From the NCBI GenBank assembly GCA_038210655.1, contig JBBQWM010000008.1:62001-126000 (forward strand): DNA of 64,000 nt. The letters run 5' to 3'. The first letter of the stretch is position 1, and each line of letters opens with the position of its first letter. Made by a program: the position numbers and the translations under genes. This stretch comes from 54-19 sp038210655. GTDB taxonomy: Bacteria > Chloroflexota > Chloroflexia > Chloroheliales > Chloroheliaceae. The notes below the pieces were generated by a model. The model was given only the letters and a program-made list of their open reading frames with translations. It was not told the DNA's origin and made no database searches. Shown piece after piece: positions 1 through 8,298 of the stretch.

Positions 1-328
1 ACGGCGGGTAAAAGCCCGGCTAAGTTTTTTCTGGCATCTGGCCTCCTATGTGATCGTCAATCTGATGCTGGTATTTATCTATTTCGCTACCCCGACCAGC
101 GCACCGGCCCCTGCTGGACAAGTTCCCTGGTTTTTGTGGTCGTTAGGTGGCTGGGGCATTGGGTTATTGTTTCATTTTCTGTCAGTCTTTGTTTTCCCTG
201 GCAACGGAACCGGCAAAATCCCGCGCTGGATGATCGAGCAGGAATTGGGGCAGCTTCAGGCCGAACCAGGGCCGAACCAACCAGACCGCCCTTATAGCTC
301 AAGTTGGCCGAACGTTCGACCGGATTAG
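1..328 (+). CDS. 2TM-domain membrane protein, 3' part
   Basis: The reading frame is open from base 2, so the start lies outside the window; the GTG at 50 is internal. The visible product begins with a WHLASYVIVNLMLVFIYF membrane segment, followed by a short proline-rich loop and a second segment with WSLGGWGIGLLFH. A paired helix with a GWGIGLxFH second segment is typical of the 2TM domain found alone or fused to regulators and kinases. The tail is polar and ends in prolines. The upstream portion that would define the full protein is not visible. Confidence 0.65.
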   Translation, partial: RRVKARLSFFWHLASYVIVNLMLVFIYFATPTSAPAPAGQVPWFLWSLGGWGIGLLFHFLSVFVFPGNGTGKIPRWMIEQELGQLQAEPGPNQPDRPYSSSWPNVRPD

Positions 329-371
329 ATATTTTTAGCTTAACTTAAAAGAAAGTAAGAGGTTAAATGAC

Positions 372-1475
372 ATGTCAGCTAAACAGGAGCGAATCCGGCA
401 GACCCCAGCCACGATGCAGGCTTTAGAGTTGCGCGATTTTGACGGTTTACCGACCAGCCTGACGCAGGTCGAGTTGCCAGTGCCACAACCTGCCGCCAAT
501 CAGGTTTTAATCCAGGTAGAAGCCACCCCGATTAACCCCTCCGACCTGGTTTTTCTACGTGGCAACTATGGCATCAAAAAAGCTTTGCCAGTCGTACCCG
601 GACTGGAAGGTAGTGGTATTGTGGTTGCCGCCGGGCCAGGCTGGTACGGGCGAACCCTGATCGGCAAACGGGTAACTTTCGGGGCCGCCGATACGGGCGG
701 TGGAAGCTGGGCCGAATACGCCGTCACTTCGGCCTACCGATGTATTCCGTTGCAAAAGCAGGTCAGCCTGGAACAGGGCGCAACTTTGCTGGTTAACCCC
801 TTAACCGCCTGGGCCATGCTCGAAACAATAAAAAAAGGTCGGCATGCGGCAGCGGTGCAAACGGCCGCCGCCAGCGTACTAGGGCAGATGGTCGCCCGGT
901 TGGGGCAGCAACGTGGTATCCCGTTGATCCATGTAGTACACCGACCCGCCCAGGTTGCCATTCTAAAAGAGCTAGGAGCCGAGTATGTACTCGACAGCAG
1001 CCAGCCAGACTTTGACACCCGCTTAAAAGAGCTTTGCCATCAGCTAAAAGCAACCCTGGCTTTTGAAGCAGTCGGTGGCGAACTGACTGGTCGCATTTTG
1101 GAGGCACTACCCAACGGGTCGGAACTGACTATTTGTGGACGTTTGTCCGGCACAGTCTGTCAGATTGCACCCGAAACGTTTCTTTTTCATCAGAAGCGGG
1201 TTAGCAGTTTCTGGCTGACCGACTGGCTGGCCCGAAACGGTAAATTCAAGACTTTGTTGACCATGCGGAAGGTTCAAAAACTGCTGGATAGCGAACTACA
1301 AACCCCTTTGCGAGCGGTGGTAGATTTGTCGCAGGTTCCGCAGGCGCTAGAAGATTACACCCAGCATATGACGGGCGGCAAGTATTTGATAAAACCGGGT
1401 TTGCGTTTGGCTTCTGCCGCTAATACCTGGCAGGCGCAGCCCATCGATTCGACTCCGGTCTATCAAGCGGTTTGA
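372..1475 (+). CDS. MDR-family quinone oxidoreductase-like dehydrogenase
   Basis: The 367-aa protein has the GroES-like alcohol dehydrogenase fold: N-terminal ELPVPQPAANQVLIQVEATP, then PINPSDLVFLRGNYG and PVVPGLEGSGIV, followed by a nucleotide-binding half. It lacks the catalytic and structural zinc cysteines of zinc alcohol dehydrogenases. It therefore belongs with NADPH quinone reductases or enoyl reductases of the medium-chain family. The substrate cannot be told from sequence. A second ATG at 414 (MQALELRDF) matches where most homologues begin and may be the true start. It stands alone, with a repeat element between it and the P450 gene. Confidence 0.8.
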   Translation: MSAKQERIRQTPATMQALELRDFDGLPTSLTQVELPVPQPAANQVLIQVEATPINPSDLVFLRGNYGIKKALPVVPGLEGSGIVVAAGPGWYGRTLIGKRVTFGAADTGGGSWAEYAVTSAYRCIPLQKQVSLEQGATLLVNPLTAWAMLETIKKGRHAAAVQTAAASVLGQMVARLGQQRGIPLIHVVHRPAQVAILKELGAEYVLDSSQPDFDTRLKELCHQLKATLAFEAVGGELTGRILEALPNGSELTICGRLSGTVCQIAPETFLFHQKRVSSFWLTDWLARNGKFKTLLTMRKVQKLLDSELQTPLRAVVDLSQVPQALEDYTQHMTGGKYLIKPGLRLASAANTWQAQPIDSTPVYQAV

Positions 1476-1589
1476 TAAAACCCGCTTTTACAAGAGGAGT
1501 ATTTATTTTAGGATTTTCACCAACACAAGCCGGGAGATTCCCTAAACTTTCGTTTTGGTTCAGAGGCTAAAATCCTAGCTTTTTTTATT

Positions 1590-1692
1590 GTAATTACTCA
1601 GATCGGGCGACCACATAGGGTCGCCCCTACCCACAATCCGTTGTAGGATGCGACCCGCTGTGGTCGCCCAAAAGGGGAGGCTGAGTAGTTAC
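1590..1692. mobile_element. Non-autonomous element, family A (GTAACTAC ends)
   Basis: This 103-bp element is bounded by inverted ends (GTAATTACTCAG left, CTGAGTAGTTAC right). Inside is a dyad built from GGGCGACC and GGTCGCCC. The same ends and core recur at 20749-20850, and the same ends with another core at 14709-14849. Flanks are T-rich with a shared TTTATT, so a target duplication is only suggestive here. There is no coding capacity. Confidence 0.6.
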
Positions 1693-1726
1693 CTTTATTT
1701 TTTATTTGAAGCAGAGGAGTAAATAG

Positions 1727-3103
1727 ATGACGACTGCACTTGCCGACAAAAAGCCGCTGCGCCGGATTGCGCCCGGTCCCAAAGGCTTACCTTTGATGGG
1801 TAGCGCCCTTGATTTTACCCGTAATCCGATCCAGATGTTCCAGAACATGCAAAAAGAGTACGGGGATTTGCCCCGTTTTCAGATTGGGCCTTCGGTGCTG
1901 CACGTGGTAATCAACCCGAACGACGTTCAGTATGTGTTACAGCAAAACCACCGCAACTATGTACGGGGTAAATATTACAAATTCTTTAATCTGTTCATGG
2001 GGGATGGACTGTTAACCACCGATGGAGAATACTGGCTCAAACATCGTCGGTTGGCCCAGCCGATTTTCCACCGCCAGAGCATCAACCGCTTTGCCACCAG
2101 CATGACTGCCTCGACCAACGAACTGATTGAGACCTGGCAAGCCCGGCTAAACCCGGCAGAACCACTCGATATAGTGCCGGAAATGATGCGGCTCAGTTTG
2201 AGTATCGTTGGTAAAACGCTGTTTAGCCGTGACCTAGCAGACCAGGTAGACCAAGTATTACCGGCAGCCCACACCTGGATCGACTCTTTTATCAAAGAGT
2301 CGCTACCGCAAAACAGATTTATGCCGCGCTGGGTACCAACTTTGCAAAATCGGAGTGTGCATAAAGCCCAGCAGTCACTCAACTCGCTGGTGGACGGCTT
2401 GATCGAGGCCCACCAGGACGGAACGCTGGCTACCAGCGATTTTATCTCGACAATGTTAAGTAACCCGACCGGCCCGGATGGAGAGACTTTGAGCCATAGC
2501 GAAGTCCGCGACGAAATCAAGACTTTGTTGTTAGCCGGTCACGAAACCCTCGGTGTGGCGCTGACCTGGGTTTTCTACGCGCTTTCGCAACACCCCGAAG
2601 TCCAGCAAAAATTAGAGGCCGAACTGGATCAATACCTGGCCGGTCGGACTCCAACTGTAGAAGACCTACCGCACCTGAACTATACCCGGATGGTGGTAGA
2701 TGAGGTTTTGCGGCGCTATCCGCCGGTCTGGGGAGTAGTACGGGACGCAGTAGAAGCCGACGAAATTGGCGGGTATCACATTCCGGCAGGCTCAACCATT
2801 TTTATCACACCCTACGTCACTCAACATCATCCCGCTTACTGGGAAAACCCGGAGATATTCGACCCAGAACGCTTTAGCCCTGAACAAGCGGCTAACCGAC
2901 CGCGTTACGCTTATTTTCCCTTTGGCGGTGGGCCACGACAATGTATTGGTAACTATTTTGCGGTTCTCCAGATGCAACTTGTGCTGGCTACCCTGGCCCA
3001 ACATTACCGATTTAAGGCTGTGGCAGGCTTCCCGGTTGAGTACGGTGCGCTCTTATCACTCCGACCGGTACAGGGCGTTATGATGCACCTGGAACGGCGG
3101 TAG
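1727..3103 (+). CDS. Cytochrome P450
   Basis: A 458-aa cytochrome P450, a haem-thiolate monooxygenase. Three signatures are visible: I-helix AGHET near residue 269, K-helix EVLRRYPP (ExxR) near 325, and the haem loop FGGGPRQCIGN near 400 with the axial cysteine. There is no N-terminal membrane anchor, so it is probably soluble and needs separate redox partners; none is encoded nearby. The general look (N-terminal PGPKGLPLMGSALDF) resembles bacterial CYP102/CYP110-like fatty-acid or terpenoid hydroxylases, but the substrate is not predictable. The start ATG is preceded by GAGGAG. Confidence 0.95.
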   Translation: MTTALADKKPLRRIAPGPKGLPLMGSALDFTRNPIQMFQNMQKEYGDLPRFQIGPSVLHVVINPNDVQYVLQQNHRNYVRGKYYKFFNLFMGDGLLTTDGEYWLKHRRLAQPIFHRQSINRFATSMTASTNELIETWQARLNPAEPLDIVPEMMRLSLSIVGKTLFSRDLADQVDQVLPAAHTWIDSFIKESLPQNRFMPRWVPTLQNRSVHKAQQSLNSLVDGLIEAHQDGTLATSDFISTMLSNPTGPDGETLSHSEVRDEIKTLLLAGHETLGVALTWVFYALSQHPEVQQKLEAELDQYLAGRTPTVEDLPHLNYTRMVVDEVLRRYPPVWGVVRDAVEADEIGGYHIPAGSTIFITPYVTQHHPAYWENPEIFDPERFSPEQAANRPRYAYFPFGGGPRQCIGNYFAVLQMQLVLATLAQHYRFKAVAGFPVEYGALLSLRPVQGVMMHLERR

Positions 3104-3176
3104 CCTGCCAGGGCGGAATTAAAGGGTTTGTGTAGCCAACCCTCTATCGCAAATTGCCGACGTTATTGACCCGATT

Positions 3177-3256
3177 TTGGTAAGGGCGACCACCAGGGTC
3201 GCCCTCGGAAAGATGGCATTGTGTTCACGGGCGACCACAAGGGTCTCCCTACCAAC
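3177..3256. repeat. GTCGCC-type dyad repeat
   Basis: Between the P450 and the convergent UvrA-like gene lies a dyad starting TTGGTAAGGGCGACC and ending in CCCTACCAA, containing two GGGCGACCAC units. It is related to the cores at 1605-1669, 20773-20837 and 27644-27709. Location between convergent genes suggests a REP-like role, perhaps as bidirectional terminator or mRNA end protector (inference). Confidence 0.5.
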
Positions 3257-3307
3257 CTAATGTCTTTGTAATCTGCTTATATTAAGCTTTGCTGCGGCTC
3301 CACAGTC

Positions 3308-5596
3308 CTAGCTTTGCAAGTACCTACTCGTGAGGGACTGCTTGGCCCCAAGCAATTGCTTAGGCGTACCCTCAAATATCACTTTGCCGCCTTTGTTGCC
3401 GCCTTCGGGACCCATATCAATGATCCAATCGGCGTTTTTGATAACATCCAGGTTGTGTTCGATGGCAATCACCGTATTTCCAGTGTCCACCAACCGGTTC
3501 ATGATTGTCAGTAAGTGGCTAATATCCGACATATGTAAGCCGGTGGTCGGCTCGTCCAGCACGTAGATGCTGCCTTTCTTGTGCAGTTCGCTGGCGAGCT
3601 TGATGCGCTGGCACTCCCCGCCCGATAAAGTGCTGAGAGGCTGGCCCAGGCTCAAATAACCCAGCCCTACATCACTCATGGCCTGTAGCGTGGGGATGAT
3701 TTCCTTGAGGTCAAAGAAGGCCAGCGCCTGCTTGACGCTCATTTCTAACACTTCGGTGATGGATTTACCATTGAGTTTGTAAGTTAGCACTTCATCCTTA
3801 AAGCGCTTGCCACCGCAGACTTCGCAGGGGGATTTGGCATCGTTCAAGAAGGACAGGTCGGTGTAGATAACCCCCAAACCCTGGCAATTTTCGCAGGCTC
3901 CTTTGGAGTTGAAGCTAAACAGCCCAGGGCTGACCTCGTTGGCCGCTGCAAAAGCCTTGCGGATACCATCCATTATCCCGGTATAAGTAGCAGGATTGGA
4001 GCGCGTCGAAACCCCGACTGCCGATTGGTCAATTACAATCGCTTCGGGGTGTTGGCGTAGAAAGACCTGGTTTATAAGTGAGCTTTTGCCGGAGCCAGCC
4101 ACCCCTGTTACGACTGTCAGCACCCCGGTCGGTAGATCGACGCTGACATCCTGCAAGTTATTGAGTTTGGCGTGGGTGATGGGGAGCTTACCCGTAGCTA
4201 CTCGAAACCTCTCTTTGAGAGGTAGCGATTGCTTGATATGCCTGCCGGTCAGGGTATCGGCCTCAAGCAAACCAGCGTAACTGCCCTCGTAGACAATCCT
4301 GCCGCCCTCACTCCCGGCGTGCGGGCCAACATCGACAATATAGTCGGCGACTTTAATCACTTCTGGCTCATGCTCGACGACGATGACGGTGTTGCCCTTA
4401 TTGCGTAGTTTCACCAGCAATTCGTTGAGGCGGTGGACATCGCGAGGATGCAAGCCCACGCTTGGCTCATCAAAAACATACATCACATCGGTCAGACTGC
4501 TGCTAAGGTGTTTAACTATTTTGACCCGTTGGGATTCACCCCCGGACAAGGTGCTGGTTTCCCGGTTGAGGCTGAGATATTCGAGACCGATGTCAATCAG
4601 GTTCTGCAAGCGCTCGATTAAGGTTTTGACTATCGGTACCGCTGCCGGGTCTTTAACTTCTTTAACGACCTCGATTAGTTCATTCACCTCCATCGCCGAC
4701 AGTTCGGCAATATTACGGTCATTTATCTTGCTACCCAGAGCAGCCTGGCTCAGACGTGCGCCTTTACAGAGCGGGCAGGGGGCCAGGGTCAGGAATGGCT
4801 CAACCGCTTTTTGGGTACGTTCGGACATGGTTTTTACATCGCGCGTGATGTACTTCTGGGTGAACTTGTCAACAATCCCCTCGAATGTGAAGTTGACAGC
4901 CCCCTCGAAGTTGGCAGCGTTGCCCCCCACCTGGATTTTACCCTTACGCGGTTGGCTGTGGAGGAGGAGGTCCATTTCTTCATCCGTGTAGTCAGCCAGT
5001 TTTTTGTCCATATCGAACAAGCCTGACTGGGGGTGAATACTCCATCCCCAAATCCATCTTTTCGCGGATTCACTGCTGACCGCATACTCCGGGAACAAAA
5101 TAGCTCCATCGTTTAGGGATTTAGAGGTGTCCAGGAATAGCTCCAAATCCACCCCGATTTTGCGACCAATACCGTTGCAGTCGGGACACATCCCCTGCTG
5201 GTCGTTGAACGAAAATAGATTAGCCTTGCCGATATAAGGCTGGCCCACTCGCGAATATAGCAACCGCAATACTGTTGCAATGTCGGTAATAGTGCCAACC
5301 GTCGAATGTGACCCACCGCCCAGCCGTTTCTGGTCAACCACGATTGCCATGCTCAGGTTTTCAATTGCATCGGCATCGGGCTGGCTAAAGCGTGGCAGGA
5401 AGTTACGGACGAAAAAGCTGAAATTCTCGTTGAGGAGGCGTTGGGCTTCGGTGGCAATCGTATCAAAGACAATCGAGGATTTGCCGGAGCCAGACACGCC
5501 AGTAAAGATCGTGATTTTGCGTTTGGGAATACGCAAAGAAACCTCTTTGAGGTTGTTTTCGCGGGCATTACGGATTTCGATATATTCTTGGGACAC
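3308..5596 (-). CDS. Short UvrA-like ABC ATPase (UvrA2/DrrC type)
   Basis: A 762-aa protein with two ABC ATPase halves. The first has Walker A GVSGSGKSSIVFD and signature LSGGESQRVKI; the second has GVAGSGKSSLINQ and LSGGECQRIKL. Zinc-knuckle cysteines CPDCNGIG, CPLC and CENCQGLG are kept. It is shorter than canonical UvrA (about 940 aa) because the UvrB-binding insert after the first Walker A is absent. Such proteins act in drug tolerance or undefined damage responses rather than classical excision repair. I chose the GTG at 5596 because GGGAG lies six bases upstream; an ATG at 5641 has no ribosome site. No uvrB is nearby. Confidence 0.85.
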   Translation of the reverse strand: MSQEYIEIRNARENNLKEVSLRIPKRKITIFTGVSGSGKSSIVFDTIATEAQRLLNENFSFFVRNFLPRFSQPDADAIENLSMAIVVDQKRLGGGSHSTVGTITDIATVLRLLYSRVGQPYIGKANLFSFNDQQGMCPDCNGIGRKIGVDLELFLDTSKSLNDGAILFPEYAVSSESAKRWIWGWSIHPQSGLFDMDKKLADYTDEEMDLLLHSQPRKGKIQVGGNAANFEGAVNFTFEGIVDKFTQKYITRDVKTMSERTQKAVEPFLTLAPCPLCKGARLSQAALGSKINDRNIAELSAMEVNELIEVVKEVKDPAAVPIVKTLIERLQNLIDIGLEYLSLNRETSTLSGGESQRVKIVKHLSSSLTDVMYVFDEPSVGLHPRDVHRLNELLVKLRNKGNTVIVVEHEPEVIKVADYIVDVGPHAGSEGGRIVYEGSYAGLLEADTLTGRHIKQSLPLKERFRVATGKLPITHAKLNNLQDVSVDLPTGVLTVVTGVAGSGKSSLINQVFLRQHPEAIVIDQSAVGVSTRSNPATYTGIMDGIRKAFAAANEVSPGLFSFNSKGACENCQGLGVIYTDLSFLNDAKSPCEVCGGKRFKDEVLTYKLNGKSITEVLEMSVKQALAFFDLKEIIPTLQAMSDVGLGYLSLGQPLSTLSGGECQRIKLASELHKKGSIYVLDEPTTGLHMSDISHLLTIMNRLVDTGNTVIAIEHNLDVIKNADWIIDMGPEGGNKGGKVIFEGTPKQLLGAKQSLTSRYLQS

Positions 5597-5699
5597 ACTA
5601 CTCTCCCTTTCTTTTAAGGTTAAGCTAAGGTAGGTTCTCATGAAAATACCGAGAGATCAAGGCTATAACGGCCTATTCTCTGCATAGTCTAAAGCAGCC

Positions 5700-5724
5700 A
5701 AAGGCCCGGTCAGACCGAGCCTTT
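5700..5724 (-). terminator. Hairpin between VOC gene and UvrA-like gene
   Basis: AAAGGC/GCCTTT and GGTC/GACC arms form a stem-loop just after the VOC stop codon on the minus strand. A weak T-rich tract follows. It probably ends the VOC transcript. Confidence 0.5.
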
Positions 5725-5734
5725 GCTTTAGGGC

Positions 5735-6112
5735 TTAGTCTGCCTCAAGCACTGACAGAATATTTCCAGCCGGGTCTTTAAACCAGGCGATCATTGGCCC
5801 CCCAGCCCTAACAATACCCTTTTCGTCAGTTTTAAGCTCAGCTTCGTTGTAGACCTCAAACCGCACCCCAGCCTGAATAAGAGCGTCTACGGTCTGCTCC
5901 ACATCGTTTACCGGGAAATTAAGGATGGTGAAGGTGGCAGGAGTATGATTGGGCTTGGGATAGACCAATACCTTACTCCCGTTAGCAATCTCAAGTTCCA
6001 ACATGCCATTGGTTTCGGTAACTTCCAACCCCAGAATTTGACTGTAAAACTCTTTGGCTTTTGGTATATCGTTTACCGCAAAACCACTAAATGCCTGATT
6101 ATTTTTGAACAT
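5735..6112 (-). CDS. VOC superfamily protein (glyoxalase/bleomycin resistance-like)
   Basis: A 125-aa protein with the beta-alpha-beta-beta-beta repeats of the vicinal oxygen chelate fold: FAVNDIPKAKEFYSQILGLEV at the start and AWFKDPAGNILSVLE at the end. Members bind a metal and act as glyoxalases, dioxygenases or drug-binding proteins; this one has no diagnostic residues that fix the function. It is co-directional with the UvrA-like gene downstream but separated by a hairpin. Confidence 0.75.
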   Translation of the reverse strand: MFKNNQAFSGFAVNDIPKAKEFYSQILGLEVTETNGMLELEIANGSKVLVYPKPNHTPATFTILNFPVNDVEQTVDALIQAGVRFEVYNEAELKTDEKGIVRAGGPMIAWFKDPAGNILSVLEAD

Positions 6113-6205
6113 TTCTACCCTCCTTTTGCAAATAGTTTACAAACCAATGTTCTAAAGCTAATATAATCTAATCCCTTCAATAAGGCAAGCACTTATTCCA
6201 AAAAG

Positions 6206-6275
6206 GGTGAGCGTCAGATTTTTGCAAACTAATCAATTTGTGCTACCCACTAAACCGGAGTTGAGCATATATTGC
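6206..6275. mobile_element. Family B element, left-end fragment
   Basis: The left terminal sequence GGTGAGCGTCAGATTTTTGC and the following ACTAAACCGGAG-like stretch match the complete family B copies at 12131-12315 and 26152-26318. The copy breaks off at about 6275, where the dyad repeat begins. The 382-bp gap 6113-6494 holds only this fragment and the dyad. Confidence 0.55.
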
Positions 6276-6310
6276 AGTAAATTGCAAAGATATTGGGCCA
6301 TCCGATTATT

Positions 6311-6384
6311 TGTAGGAGCGAGCTTCTGCTCGCGATTGGGACAACATCTGTGTGTTCAATCGCGAGCAGAAGCTCGCTCCTACA
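6311..6384. repeat. Dyad repeat, family D (GGAGCGAGCTTC)
   Basis: Perfect 28-base arms beginning TGTAGGAGCGAGCTTCTGCT face each other across an 18-base centre. The same dyad, with about 30 bases of shared left flank (GCAAAGATATTGGGCCATCC), recurs at 24314-24387. A GC-variant sits at 26038-26114. A transcript would fold into a very stable hairpin. Confidence 0.8.
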
Positions 6385-6494
6385 GGGTCAATAACTGTGC
6401 AACATGCTATAGAAGATACTAAACTTGAATTTAGATCGATTTTGTATTAGAGCTTGCTATACTGCCCGTATCAGGCCCTGCTAAGACGGTTCCT

Positions 6495-7023
6495 TTATTG
6501 AGGCGCGGGTGGCACTTGCGATAAACTCAGGAAGCGGTTCAAAGCCCCTGGCTCACCCTCGACCCGAATGAGACCACCGGCCAGGGCTACTTCTGGTTTA
6601 AGCTGGCCTGAGAACAACCCGATATAGGTCGGTATATTGGTCTGGAAAACTGCATCGGCTTTTAGGGTCTGTCCTTGCTGAACGTGCAGTTCCCCCTCTT
6701 TAATCTGCACTTGAAGCACTTCGGTGCCTAAATGCAATTCATAGATTTCGGTGATATTCTGAGCCTGCTGGGGATAGAAAAAGGCTTTGAGGGCTAAAGT
6801 GATTGTACCCACACTCGGCAAGGCCAGCCCTTCCATAGAGGGTGGTAAGAACAGAGGGTGGTAAGAATTGGCTGCCCCATTTTCCCAGTTCCAGCACCGC
6901 TTTTTCCAGCGCAAGCCCCACTGCGGTCAATTCGTAGACGGTTGAGCCTGCCGGGGGAGGAAGGACGCGACGGTGGAGAATACCGGCATGCTCCAAATTT
7001 TGAAGGTAAATCTGCGTGAGAGA
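6495..7023 (-). pseudogene. HxlR-type regulator with SCP2 domain, broken
   Basis: The minus strand encodes the end of a winged-helix domain (LEHAGILHRRVLPPPAGSTV followed by YELTAVGLALEKAVLELGKW) and then, in another frame, an SCP2-like sterol-carrier domain ending in SLSQVPPAPQ. HxlR regulators with this C-terminal domain are common. The frame is lost at a 16-bp tandem duplication (6837-6852 repeated at 6853-6868, unit AGAGGGTGGTAAGAA plus one base); removing one unit restores a continuous frame. The first half of the winged helix is also missing upstream, so the gene is dead. Confidence 0.7.
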
Positions 7024-7109
7024 CTATCATCAAATGACAACTTTCGATCAAATCGGGTAGTTAGATATAAAGAATTTAATTACAATGTAATCGTCTTGTA
7101 ACGTAAATA

Positions 7110-7118
7110 TGTTATAAT
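7110..7118 (+). promoter_or_regulatory. Extended -10 promoter of the lipoprotein gene
   Basis: TGTTATAAT is a perfect extended -10 element (TG, one base, TATAAT) 64 bases before the ATG at 7182. No good -35 box stands upstream, as expected for this promoter class. GGGAGTTAGACTTT upstream of the ATG gives the ribosome site. Confidence 0.5.
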
Positions 7119-7181
7119 GCTCGATAGCTAGGTACTACCAAACGATTTTAATTTAATATTTTCTATAGGGAGTTAGACTTT

Positions 7182-8197
7182 ATGTATCGTTCTACTAAAT
7201 TATCTCCTTTAATATTTCGCAGTCTTGCTTTGTTTATTATAACTTGGTTAACTATATTGGTTTTAGCGGCTTGTGGCGAACAAGATAAAGCTGCCGAGAT
7301 AGGGGTTTATATAGATAACGCCATTCAAATTCCGCGCTTCGATGGACTTAAAGAAGGGTTGAAGGGCCTGGGCTATGTTGAAGGCAGAAATATTCGCTTC
7401 CAGGTCCTTAACGGAGTAGGTACACTCCAGGAGCAAGCCAAAAACCCGGCTTTACGAGAATTTATAGATAAAAACTATCAGATCTATTGGACTACCAACG
7501 GTACGGCTGCTGAGCTTCTTAAACAAGCGGGATTGGTTAAACAACCCCTGGTAGTGTCAGGTTTTTCTGACCCGGTTGCTAGAGGTCTGGTACAAAGTCT
7601 GGACCGTCCGGGAGCTAATATGACTGGAGTGGACAGTATCAATACTGAGCTGACCACTAAGCGCTTGAATTGGCTACTCAAGTTCGATCCCACTATCCGT
7701 TCGGTTTACCTTATCTATGACAGCAAAAGTAGTTCTCAAACCTCATATCTTGCCGCTATTCGAGCTGAAGCGGGCCGATTAGGTGTAAAACTTATCGAAA
7801 AAACAGCTAGTTCCAAACCTGAGTCCAAAAGCCTTTTGGTAAACCTCAAAGCCAGCGAAGCCCAGGCAATTTTAACCGTTGGTATTTCTCCTCTCACCCA
7901 GACATTAGATGAAACGGAATTAAAAGCGGTCATCGAGCGTGAAAAGCTGGTATTGATCGGCGGGGACCGTACTCATCTTGAACTAGGGGCACTCCTGACC
8001 TATGGTAGCAGTTATAACGCAACGGGTCAGCAGAGCAGTTTTTTGTGGACAAGATTTTACGGGGAACAGACCCAGGCACTTTACCAGTTGCTCCTTCGGA
8101 TAAAGTTATCCTTTTATTAAACCAGAAACGTGCTGACGAATATGGCCGGGTTTTCCCAGCCCAACTATTGGCCGCCGCCGATGAAATCGTGCATTAG
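7182..8197 (+). pseudogene. ABC-type substrate-binding lipoprotein, frameshifted 3' end
   Basis: Reads as a lipoprotein of the ABC_sub_bind family (tryptophan/tyrosine-type binding proteins): signal peptide with lipobox LAACGEQ, DGLKEGLKGLGYVEGRNIRF, then SGFSDPVARGLV and LDRPGANMTGVDS. The open frame stops at 8120 after an aberrant tail. In the next frame, LPVAPSDKVILLLN and FPAQLLAAADEIVH continue to a stop at 8197, the normal C-terminus of this family. A frameshift near 8080, possibly with a small deletion, therefore removed the last 35 or so residues. It precedes the chemoreceptor gene and may once have been its ligand-binding partner (inference). Confidence 0.65.
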
Positions 8198-8298
8198 GAC
8201 ATTTTAAGTAGCTTTAACTCATTCTTCTCGCAAAATAGGCGAGTGTAAACCACCTCTAATTTAAATTTAGGAAATATGAGCAAGGATCATGGACAACA

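Noticed and set aside
1979..2520. Minus-strand 181-aa ORF within the P450 gene
   Set aside because: It is a shadow of the P450 gene, which has all its haem and oxygen-binding motifs.
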